DNA from: Armigeres subalbatus
Lineage: Eukaryota > Arthropoda > Insecta > Diptera > Culicidae
DNA: 64,000 nt
Reading direction: 5' to 3'
Assembly (NCBI RefSeq): GCF_024139115.2
Contig: NC_085141.1
Coordinates: forward strand, 70,783,481 to 70,847,480
The notes beneath the pieces were generated by a model that worked only from the letters and a program-made list of their open reading frames with translations, did not search any database and was not told the DNA's origin. Shown here piece by piece: positions 42,823 to 52,616 of this stretch. Position 1 is the first letter of the stretch. The number at the start of each line of letters is the position of its first letter. Made by a program: the position numbers and the translations under genes.

Positions 42823-45773
42823 ATGGCGTGGAGCATAAAGAGTATACACAGTAAAATGTCTCTCTCGTCCTACTACGTCGCTACTATAAACATCAACACT
42901 ATCACAAGTCCAACGAAAATAAACGCTCTTCGAAACTTCGTAAACAGTCAATGGCTTGACCTCGTATGCTTGCAAGAGGTAGAGAATGAGCAACTTTCGT
43001 TACCCGGCTACAACGTTATCGCCAACGTGGATCACTCGAGACGAGGGACAGCAATTGCCTTAAAAGAACATATTCCATACTCACACGTCGAAAAAAGCCT
43101 GGATGGCCGTTTATCTGCGCTACGAGTTCAAGATACCACTGTCTGCAGCATCTACGCTCCCTCCGGCACGGCGCATCGGGCCGCGCGAGAACGATTCTTC
43201 AGTTGCACTCTTCCCTACTACCTCCGTCATCGTACACCATCATAGCAGGCGACTTCAACTGCGTGCTTCGGCCCTGCGACTCATCAAGCCCGAACGCAAG
43301 TCCGACTCTCAAAATGGCCGTACAACAAATAGGGCTGCACGATGTATGGGAAAAACTGCATCCACGAGAACCTGGCTACACCTTCGTGAACCGAAACGCT
43401 CCGAAACCGCGGTCTCCGTGATCAATTACGGGTGGCCGATACACATGTCTGTTCATTCACCGACCATAACGCTTTGCTACTCCGACTGTGTCTACTCCAC
43501 CTTGGACGGGAGCATGGTCGCGGCTTCTGGTCCCTGCGCCCCCCCTAACTGATGAGAACATGGAACATGGCAACGGAGGAACTACCCTTCTTGGATGGAA
43601 TGGTGGCTAACGTACGCGAAGCCGAAAATAAAATCGTTTTTCAAATGGAAGTCACAAGCTGCATTTAATGACTTCCACAATGAACACCAGCGATTATATG
43701 CTGAATTGAGGCTTGCGTACGATAGCTACTACCAGAACCCAGCAATGGTTACCACAATAAACCGACTGAAAGCTGAAATGCTGTCCCACCAGCGTAATTT
43801 CACCCACATGTTTATGAGGAGCAACGAGACCTACGTAGCGGGCGAGCCAATCTCAATTTTCCAACTAGGGGAGAGACGGAAAAAGAAAACTGTTATCACG
43901 CAGCTGAAAACCGAAGAAGATGACATCATAGTTGCGCCGAACGAAATAGAAGCCCATCTTGTGAACTACTTCTCCCATCTGTATGCCGAGCCAACGGAAC
44001 CCGTGCGGGGTGATGGAATACACAACTTTGGCTGCGAAAACAACATTCCTCCGAACGACGAAGCAAACAAAGCTTGTACAAGTGAAATCACCACGGCGGA
44101 GATACTGTCTGCCATCAAAGCAAGCTCACCCAGAAAATCAGCTGGCTGCGATGGGATTCCTCTGGAGTTTTATAGCCGAAGTTTCGACATCATTCACAGG
44201 GAGCTCAAACTATTGCTAAATGATACCCTCAACGGCAACATTCCTGCATCTTTCCTTGACGGTATTATCGTACTGGTCAAAACGCGGAGTGGAGACAACA
44301 CACCACGTTCATACCGACCAATCTCGCTACTAAACTCGGACTACAAGCTCCTTTCCCGCATACTCAAAACCAGGTTGGAGAGAGTGATGAAGGCACATCA
44401 CATACTGAGTGACGGGCAGAAATACTCGAATTCGGAACGGAACATCTTCCAGGCGACACTACTTGCACTGAAGGACCGAATAGCAAGTCGCCGCCATCGT
44501 CGTTCTGCTGGAAAACTGGTGAGTTTTGATCTTGATCACGCGTTTGACCGAGTACGGCACTCGTTTCTCATCGAGACCATGCGTGCACTTGGCTTCAACC
44601 AACATCTGATTACTCTTCTCTCCCAAATTGCGGACCGCTCCACATCTCGATTGATGATAAACGGGCATCGGTCTCAACCGATCGACATCCAACGTTTGGT
44701 GAGGCAAGGAGATCCTCTATCCATGCACCTATTGGTATTGTACCTTCATCCCCTGGTGTACAGACTCGAGCGTGTATGTGGAGATGATGATCTGATTGTA
44801 GCTTACGCTGACGATATCAGTGTGGTTACAAAATCAGCTAGATGCATCGAAGACGTGAAAGAATTATTTGCGCAAAACAATATCAATAGACGTGGGATTT
44901 CTCGAGGGTGGTAGAAATAATATACCATGGCTTCAGACAGAAAACTCAATCAAGATTTTGGGAATTACTTTTGCTAATTCTATTCGACTTATGACGACAA
45001 TGAATTAGAATCCGCAAGTGGGAAGATTTTCCCAACAAATGTGGCTTCATTCAGCTCGATCGTTGACGCTACACCAAAAAGTAGCGATGTTGAATACATT
45101 TGGTACGTCGAGGATATGGTATCTTTCTTCGATTCTGCCGCCGCTGGCGGTGCGAACAGCAAAAATCACCTCCACAATGGGCACTTTTTTGTGGAATTTG
45201 ATCGCCGCTCGAATACCCATCATGCAGTTAGCACGTAGAAAAGAGGAGGGTGGGCTTAATTTGCATGAGGTTGCCTTGAAAAGTCCGTCCCTAGCAACCA
45301 ACAGACACCTGAAGGAACTAGAATCGATACCTTTCTACAGCTCTCTGATCGTCCAAACAAACCTTCGACAGCCAATTCCACTGGATCTTCCCGATATCAG
45401 ACAAACTGTAGCAAGCATATCACAATTACCAGATCTTGTTCGGGAGAATCCTTCGGCCTATCAAATTCATCGATGCTCTATACAACGTACTGAGCAGCCA
45501 AAAATCGAGAGAAATCACCCTAACACCAACTGGCCCCGCATGTGGCGAAACATTGCAGACAAGCAGATCCACATCGTCGAGACGGAGTCAACTGTATTTA
45601 GCGATTAATGAAAAGATAGAACGCAGGAGGTTGTGGTTCGTGATGCGAAGAGTAGATGATGAGAATTGCGTCCATTGCAACAACCAACAAATAGAAACAA
45701 TCAAACACAAGTTCCATTCATGTCCTCGAGTGGAGCTCGCTTGGTCAATCCTACAGCGTAAGATAGGCTGAAT
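42823..45773 (+). pseudogene. LINE C ORF2: endonuclease, reverse transcriptase, Cys/His domain
   Basis: The endonuclease begins SLSSYYVATININTITSPTK (~42856), with DLVCLQEVENEQL and, after a frame break near 43200, YTIIAGDFNCVLRPCD. The reverse transcriptase frame is open at 43595-44914: SPRKSAGCDGIPLEFY, SYRPISLLNSDYKLLSR, LVSFDLDHAFDRVRHSF, LVRQGDPLSMHLLVLYL and the active-site AYADDISVV. It ends early at 44914. The C-terminal part resumes at 45018-45608 (LARRKEEGGLNLHEVALKSP), and after another break CVHCNNQQIETIKHKFHSC gives the terminal Cys/His cluster (~45670-45725). Frameshifts and stops make it non-functional. Confidence 0.75.
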
Positions 45774-46130
45774 GGATGGAAACATCTTTCATTCGATGAG
45801 CTTATAAGACCTGTCCTAAACGGTATAAATAGAAGAAAACGAATTCTAGTTTTAAATGTATTTTGCGAATACATCTCTCATGTTAACGAAAGTAACAATA
45901 TACATCAAAAGGAGACTTGAGTTTTAAATTAAATTTAATTTGCTAAGAAGACTTTGTAAATACAATTAATTACTAAACTATGACCAATAAAACAATATTT
46001 AAAAAACCCAAATTAATCCACCTAGCGGTGATGATGCTTTTCTCGCTCGTTCAAAATGGTTAATAAACATATATGAAAAGTCTAAAATAACAATTGGTGA
46101 ATAAGACTTATTTTTCGCATTTGTTTATAC

Positions 46131-46191
46131 CAGATGAACCGGCCTAGGGTCGAAAATCTCGTAAATAAAGATAGATTGAATTGAAAATTCA
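46131..46191 (+). mobile_element. Ultra-short hairpin-tail retroposon, copy 4 (most diverged)
   Basis: A 61 bp insertion with AGAT...ATCT and ACC...GGT stems, 'taaataaagata', then an ATTGAA-type tail. Flanked by the perfect 13 bp repeat CATTTGTTTATAC at 46118-46130 and 46192-46204. It lacks any other element part. Confidence 0.8.
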
Positions 46192-46219
46192 CATTTGTTT
46201 ATACACTTTGTAATAATTG

Positions 46220-46500
46220 CTGCCGAATGCAATTTGTTGCAAGCAAATCGGATGAGGTTAAGTGCCCGGAAAATGTGATGAGGTTGTGCAATTGCACAAA
46301 TCGAGTTTCAGACATAGTATAAAAATTTGTATTTTGGCCATAACTTTGAGCCCATTCCCCAGTTCGGCCTGATTTTTAATGTGAAACAATGGGACAGGAT
46401 TCCCCGTTTAAATAATCAGTTCAGGATAAGATTTCGAAAAATGAGTTAGATTTTTTTTGCACACACACGCACACACATGCACATACACACGCTTTTTCTG
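46220..46500 (+). repeat. SINE-body-like repeat with CA microsatellite
   Basis: 'gaatgcaatttgttgcaagc', 'aaatcggatgagg', 'tggccataact' and 'acacacacgcacacaca' match parts of the SINE at 50860-51272, in a partly rearranged order. Confidence 0.55.
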
Positions 46501-47033
46501 AAAATTCCGTTTTGAAGCCAGAATCCAGCTGAAATTGTTGTTTTGAATAATATGATTCTTCATATAGATAAAAATTCAGTTGACCTTTCCCGTCAAAAAT
46601 TGTATTTCGTTTCATTGTTTCAGTCGATTCTTTGGCTTATTTAAGGTCAACTTTCCCAAAGAAAATATGGGTTCTTTGAAGCCTCTAACTATTAAATCGA
46701 AAACAAAAACCGAAAACGTGTGCACGTGTTAACCGACCTGAAAAAAATCACTCGATGTTCGTTCAAAATCGGGCCAATCTTAAAAAACAGCACTTTTTCG
46801 ATTTTTGTTTTAAATTTAAAAAATACTTAAGCGAATAAAATTTTTTGACGGGAAAGGTCAATTTTTGCTAATGAGTAGTTCCGTTTTTGTCATTATCATT
46901 CAAGCACTTTTCAACAAGATTTATGAATTTGATCTGATTTAAAAAAAATCTGATCAGAATTCTACTAGGTTGCTTTTTTTATATGGAAAGCATTTCGCAG
47001 TAATTATTAATGTATGGTTAAAATTGATTATTT
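46501..47033. other. A+T-rich, no recognised gene
   Basis: 'gacctttcccgtcaaaaatt' at about 46580 and its inverse 'ttttttgacgggaaaggtca' at about 46840 form an inverted pair roughly 260 bp apart, perhaps a degraded TIR element. Confidence 0.4.
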
Positions 47034-48050
47034 TGATTTCTAAACTGAACCAAAATTATTTATCAGATCACTCTACAGGTAAACTATCCAAGTACAAAAT
47101 CTGATAGATTACGCGTGACAGAGCTAGTGTTACCAAAATCAGAATTTTTGAGCTCATATTGTGCAATAATTTACATCGTAATGATTACATACCTGATATA
47201 CTATCAGAAAATCGAAAATCGTTGCTTGCCTTCGTGTAATTTGTTATGGATTGTGGCAAGGATGTTTTCGATCATTAGTATATGCCTTGCAACAAAATGA
47301 CAACTTTCGTGATCATTTTCCAAGGCTGTCATAGTTGTTAAAAATTTCTCCGCAGTACAAATAGCACGTGCTATCCAAGCATTCACCGCCGGAATGCACC
47401 ACGTGGCGGCCAAATTAAAAAAAATATCGAAGTAGCTTTTTTCTGGAGGTATGTTTTTCATAGGCGACTATGTGGCGCGTATTTTTTTTGCGACCAAAAA
47501 TGAGCGGAGGAGTAGATTTTGTTATGAGCGGTTTTATATAGGTTCGATAATTTAGTAGTTTGTCAATAACTCATTCCAGAGGTTAAATTTCAAACGTGAT
47601 ATGTGGAGGACTTCTAGAGCGAAGGTTTTTACAACTCCGCCTAATTGTTGTTTCTATTGCACTAATAACAGAGTTATAGCGCTAGTTGCAGTAACTTATT
47701 ATACAGACTGATCGAAATTTTGTTATCATTTAGTATTAGTAACTAGGGCTTTAACTCTATTATTAGTTGAATCAAAACAACAAACTATTAGGCAGAGCTG
47801 TAGAAAAATATTCGCACTAGAACTCCGCTGTAACACGTTTTGACATTTAACCTCTGGAATGAGTCATTGTAGTTTGTCAATGATCGAACTAAGACTATTA
47901 AATGATCTAAAACATACTTGGATTATAGAAAAGTTTGGATACTTTTTCTACTGACTTCCTAAAATAGAATGTTTTCTCCGAATCCTTCCAAAACTCAGTT
48001 TCTCCTACATAATCCGAGTGCTTTACAAACGAAATTAATATCCTATGGAA
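47034..48050 (+). pseudogene. Juan-like LINE reverse-transcriptase fragment, interrupted
   Basis: 47041-47120 ('ccaaaattatttatcagatc', 'ggtaaactatc', 'aaatctgatagattac') matches LINE B at 25660-25730. 47222-47250 matches about 25862-25895, and 47935-48040 ('aaagtttggatacttttt', 'ttccaaaactcag') matches 25893-26000. The order is preserved, so this is one diverged jockey-type fragment opened up by later insertions, including the MITE at 47568-47868. It encodes nothing. Confidence 0.6.
47568..47868. mobile_element. 301 bp palindromic element with 13 bp target duplication
   Basis: The ends 'ctcattccagaggttaaat' and 'atttaacctctggaatgag' are TIRs that extend imperfectly through most of the element ('aactccgcctaattgttg' against 'actattaggcagagct'). 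GTAGTTTGTCAAT flanks both sides at 47555-47567 and 47869-47881. Confidence 0.75.
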
Positions 48051-48347
48051 AGAACCACGCGAATAAGGTTGATATAGCCATTTAAATGCGAGTGTTCGGA
48101 ATATGAGTCATTTTCGCGACTTGAGTCAAAACGCTTTATATTTTTCAACACCCGATTAAATCCCACCGAACCAAACCACAGCACCTGGTGCGTTACCGCA
48201 CGTATGCACAAGCAGCCAATGTCTTGATGCAGTGAAATAGTTATTTATTGCAAATCGCGTAGCCTCTTGTTCTTCGAACACTGCTCTCTCGAGAAACAAA
48301 GATAACTCAGGGGTAACGTAATAGGCTCTCAATCAGAGGGTTTTAAG

Positions 48348-48529
48348 CAAGATTTTTTTATGTACAGGTTATCCGACTTCGTCAGTAGATGGGAATAACC
48401 AGCGCGGGGGGGAAACATACATTTTCAGTGCAAAACGTAAACAAACGAGAATAAATTCCATACAAAAATCCAAGATGGCTGAGTTGGGGTTATTGACAAG
48501 TCGGATAACCTGTACATAAAAAGATCTTG
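48348..48529. mobile_element. hAT-type MITE, 182 bp
   Basis: TIRs CAAGATTTTTTTATGTACAG and, inverted, CAAGATCTTTTTATGTACAG, continuing GTTATCCGACTT. The 8 bp duplication GTTTTAAG is at 48340-48347 and 48530-48537. The 8 bp target and the TIR type fit hAT. It is non-coding. Confidence 0.8.
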
Positions 48530-48537
48530 GTTTTAAG

Positions 48538-50855
48538 TTCGGTCCTCGTGTTATAGCCATCTTATTTTTTTTCAAAACTCATATTTTCTAGGAGTGTGGT
48601 ATAATATTACGCATTGCAAGAAAAGTTTTGAATACTAGAAAATTCAAACAAAATTTTTGTCTTTAACAAATAATCAATGGAACCTAATGCTGTGTTTTGT
48701 TTATATTTATATTCGAGACATTTCTATAATTGAATCCATCTGATTATTTGGGATATTTGAAAGAATTCAGGTCTGAACTTTAGATGATGAAGGAGGTAGG
48801 AAATGAAACATAAATGCATAAATTGAGAATCGATATGCACTCAACAGTTTTCTTTAATGATTGTTAGCAGAAACAAAATAGCTTTTGATTTACCTTGGTA
48901 GTAATCAAACTTGCCCACCGAGTTTCAATAGAGAGTAAACATAAGTGGAAAATTATATTCGATTGCTTCAATGCACAAAGAAAAGATGCCTTACTGAATA
49001 GAAAAGACAAAATTTTCAATCAAATTAGAAGCTTGCGAGTTTATGGGGCAGCAGACGCTATATCCAAGGAATTAAGACCGGGGATTTCCCTCTGCGCGTT
49101 ATTTCCGCGCAGACATCCAATTTTTTTTTTCGTTATACTCATGAACCAGTTTCCCCAAATCTCATTTGCTCGGATCAACATTCAACCCAGCTGAGCTAAA
49201 AATAGAACATTGCCGCACGCAATGCGATGTGTGTTGGTGATGCTTCATACGGCAATATTCATCCGACGTCAAGAGACTGAAGCGACTGCGCATGCGTCCC
49301 GCGTCTTCCCGCACACCAGCTGCGCTCCCATATGCTGATTGAACGCCACAAAGAATGATGCATATGCGTAAAAATAGAACAGAAGCACGGCTTGCCGCTG
49401 ATGCTACGATGGTTAAGCCGACCTATCCACAGTGGCGGAAACCCAGACAAGCCCAAAACAAATCGTTCTTTCGTGAAGCTGATATTATTTCAAATTTGCA
49501 CATTTAGTCAATGATAATTCCTCAATTTGTTAATTGTAGTTAGTAAATTTAATTTTTGGTGACTTGGTTCAAGTTGATGGTGTAACATATATGTATGGGA
49601 AAATTAAATTTGACTGAATTTTGTATCGGGAAAGATTCGGAAAGAACTGATATGATGCATTGAAATATATATTTTGTCACTTAACAGTGGTTAGTTTGGC
49701 GGATTGCGCCTTGCTGCACCAAAGCGGGGAATTTACTGTTTCAAGGTTAGAATTAAGACGCTGCTGTGATCCTAAGTCATGGGCTTCCGGAAGTCTTTGG
49801 ATAGCATAGCATATGTCGGATAACTATTTAAATTTCAAATTTCAGCGTTACAAAATTACTGTTGCTAAATTTTAAGCGCAATTGTAGGTTTAGTCGAGCA
49901 TTTGTATGGGGGACCACCACTGCGCGACGACACATTGCCATTCCTTCTTTTGGGCGCATTCGAATGGGAGAGCGTTGAACGTGTTAAACAAAGCACGATG
50001 CTTTTTGAAATTGCTATATGAGGACTGAGGAGTATTTACAGTATATAGGGTATTTGTGCTTTTCTTAGCGCTTGATAGCAATAAAACATGAGAAAAGTTA
50101 TGTCTAACGTTTAGCAGAGAAGAGGATTTTTAATTATTGAGCGGATATCCTATCGTAAAAAGGTCACCCCAAATTACTATTTGGTAATTTGCATAGGGCA
50201 CGCGTAACCTGAGGGGTTCTTATTGATACTTCCCATTATTATACACATATGTGTCTACTAGTTTGGATGTAATTATGCAATTATACCAATAAAATTTTGC
50301 ATTAACATCCTCAAATCAATAGTGAATCTACTTTTATCTCAATTAAAGAAACAGCGTATCCAAGCGATTTCAATAGTTCATCTACATATTAGAGCATCAT
50401 TACTGGGCGCGAGTGTTTTGATCATCCTCGCAGCGCTGTCATTTTAGTTTAGTCACTCTTTTTCGCACTGGTCACTATTTTCGGTTGATGGTTTGGTGGC
50501 TGCATTCCGTACAGGTGGAGGTGACATTTAATAGTTCATCAAATAGCAGCGCTGTTATCGCGCTACCAAATTTGATCACCTGTCCGCTGTAGCGATCGGA
50601 AAAGTGTCAAGTAATGATACTGCGCTGCCAAACGGCTTATACTCACCACCGGCAATCTTGCTCTAAGTTAATGTATTGAAACTGTATATTTTAATAATCA
50701 ACGGTAAAAGCTAATATTTTCTTTTCTCGATCCATTAATACTTCCAGAATAGGAATCGGTACCCTAGCAGGATAAACTCTGATGCTTATAGAGGTAATGA
50801 ATATATGCCCAATTCGATGATTTATATTTGTATGTATCTTGTCACATGCTATGTG
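48538..50855. other. No recognised gene
   Basis: I see only short frames without domains. A G+C-richer island at 49200-49450 and a similar one at 50400-50650 ('gcagcgctgtcattttag', 'gcagcgctgttatcgcg') have no assignment. Confidence 0.35.
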
Positions 50856-50859
50856 TATT

Positions 50860-51272
50860 GGTGGTGCTGTGGTGTAGTAGCCGCTTCCCGATCAAGAGAT
50901 CACGAGTTCGAATCCAGATTGGAGCATTTTGCTTTTTTTTTGCACGTAAAAACAGTTTTTTGGCCATAACTCCGAAACGCAAAGTTCAATCGATCTAATT
51001 TTAAATAGGAACCAATGGGACTGCATTCCGCGTCGAATGCAACTTGTTGCGAGCAAATCGGATAATGATAAATGCCCAAAAACGTGTCTCACATTTTTGT
51101 ACACATACACACACACACATACATACACACATACAGACATCACCTCAATTCGTCGAGCTGAGTCGATTGGTATATAACACTATGGGTCTCCGAGCCTTCT
51201 ATAAAAAGTTCGGTTTTGGAGCAGTTCTATAGCCTTTCCGTATACTTAGTATACGAGAAAGGCAAAAAGTAA
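50860..51272 (+). mobile_element. tRNA-headed SINE ending in a long hairpin
   Basis: The head reads 'gtggtgctgtggtgtagtag' (A box) and 'acgagttcgaatccag' (B box). The body contains 'ggccataactccgaa', 'gcaacttgttgcgagc', a CA microsatellite (51100-51135) and 'tcgtcgagctgagtcgattg'. The end, 51232-51263, folds as GCCTTTC/GAAAGGC plus GTATAC/GTATAC. Body pieces recur at 46220 and 57035. Confidence 0.65.
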
Positions 51273-52520
51273 CACCGGTTTGAATTTGTTGATTTTTGCC
51301 TTTCTTGCACTCTAAGGAGTGTTGAAAATACTCTACGTTCATTCCAAAGACGATTAAATGACAGAACCGGAGAGACCCTTTTAGTGTCACATACCAAATG
51401 ACTAAGCTTGAGAAGTTAAAGTGATGTCTGTGTAGGCTGACTAGATCATTTCGGCGAAAAAACGGGAAATATCAAAACTTATGGGCTTAATTTTCATTTT
51501 CCGTGTAAAAAATTAGAAAAGTGTGAATCATTCACCACCATTACCTTAAGTTAGTTAGTTGTGGAAAAATACTAAATTTCAAATATTACACTCTACAAAG
51601 GGATGCGGACAAAAACACGAAGGAACAGACAATTTCGCATTTTTGAATATTTAAAAAAAAAATGTGGAATTTTGAAATTTTATTTTATTCTACTCTTAAA
51701 CATGCATTAAGGATTTTATTATTGACCAAAATCGAAAACTATTCCAATTCTAAGCAATTGAAATTAAAAAAAAACAATAGTCAAAGAACCCTGACTAAGG
51801 CCGGTTTTGGACATTAGAAGTCTAAAAAATAGTTTCTAGTGAAAGCTTTAAAAACAAATGCGAAAAGAGCGATAGGGTGGGATTATTGATAACCCATGCA
51901 AAGAATGATTATGAATACAAGTGGGAAATAATCTTCAATATCAAGAATCTTAACAAGGAAAGAACATTACCAAAATCACTTGTCATAAGACGAGTTTGTA
52001 CAATCCCATTTAATTCCACCTAAACTGTTATTTTAATTATTCACATGAATATGGTTGGCGAATGAGAATAATGTCTAATCTAATTGATTCACAGTCCCTT
52101 TTGATCGAAATAGATTTTAATGACGCTAAAAGTAGCATCACGCCTCGGGAATCTTTTCCTTTGATTTTGTTCCTATGTGCTCCCAAAAAAACGGGACTCA
52201 TGCAATTTCATCACGAAAAGTAGAAAAATTCTGGCCTGTATTTTTACAGCTCGTACTCTCGGAGATCTCCGCCGGATTGTATTTTCAACCTGGTCGAATA
52301 GCTAATTTTTCTTAAGGCTCAAGACTCCTTAACTCTGTTTTGAAAATTAATTACGTTATTGCTTGTTAGTATTGATGATGAAAAAGTGACGAAAATTTGA
52401 AATATGGGGTGGTAAAAGCTTGTCAGCTGCTACATAATGTTGCCAGATGTAACAAAATGTTTATTTTCGAGCATTTATACACACTGGGCTTTCAACATTC
52501 AGTGTTGGGGAAAGTACAGT
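51273..52520. other. No recognised gene
   Basis: Apart from the 40 bp piece at 51978-52020, I recognise nothing. Confidence 0.4.
51978..52020 (-). repeat. Hammerhead-bearing dispersed repeat, fragment
   Basis: 'cttgtcataagacgagtttg' followed by 'cccatttaattccacc' matches 27344-27380. The hammerhead part is missing. Confidence 0.7.
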
Positions 52521-52537
52521 AAAACACTTTGATTCTC

Positions 52538-52607
52538 CCGAGGTGAGCCAGCCTAGGGCTGAAAGCCTCGCAAATAAAGATAATAATAATAATAATAATA
52601 ATAAACA
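52538..52607 (+). mobile_element. Ultra-short hairpin-tail retroposon, copy 3
   Basis: A 70 bp insertion: CGAGGT...GCCTCG and AGCC...GGCT stems, 'caaataaagataa', then (TAA)n. Flanked by TTGATTCTC at 52529-52537 and 52608-52616. Confidence 0.75.
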
Positions 52608-52616
52608 TTGATTCTC

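Larger units (their letters stand above)
41845..46010 (+). mobile_element. L1-like non-LTR retrotransposon C, dead
   Basis: A plus-strand LINE with ORF1, then an ORF2 of endonuclease, reverse transcriptase and C-terminal Cys/His domain, ending in an A-rich tail after 'ccaataaaacaat'. The RT signature 'SYRPISLLNSDYKLLSRIL' and the gapped organisation fit the L1/Tx1 group rather than jockey or I. The 5' end and target duplication are not resolved; the coordinates cover the coding part and tail. Confidence 0.7.

Noticed and set aside
46045..46131. The ultra-short copy at 46131 as the 3' end of LINE C
   Set aside because: LINE C already ends with its own A-rich tail near 46010, and the copy has a separate 13 bp target duplication.
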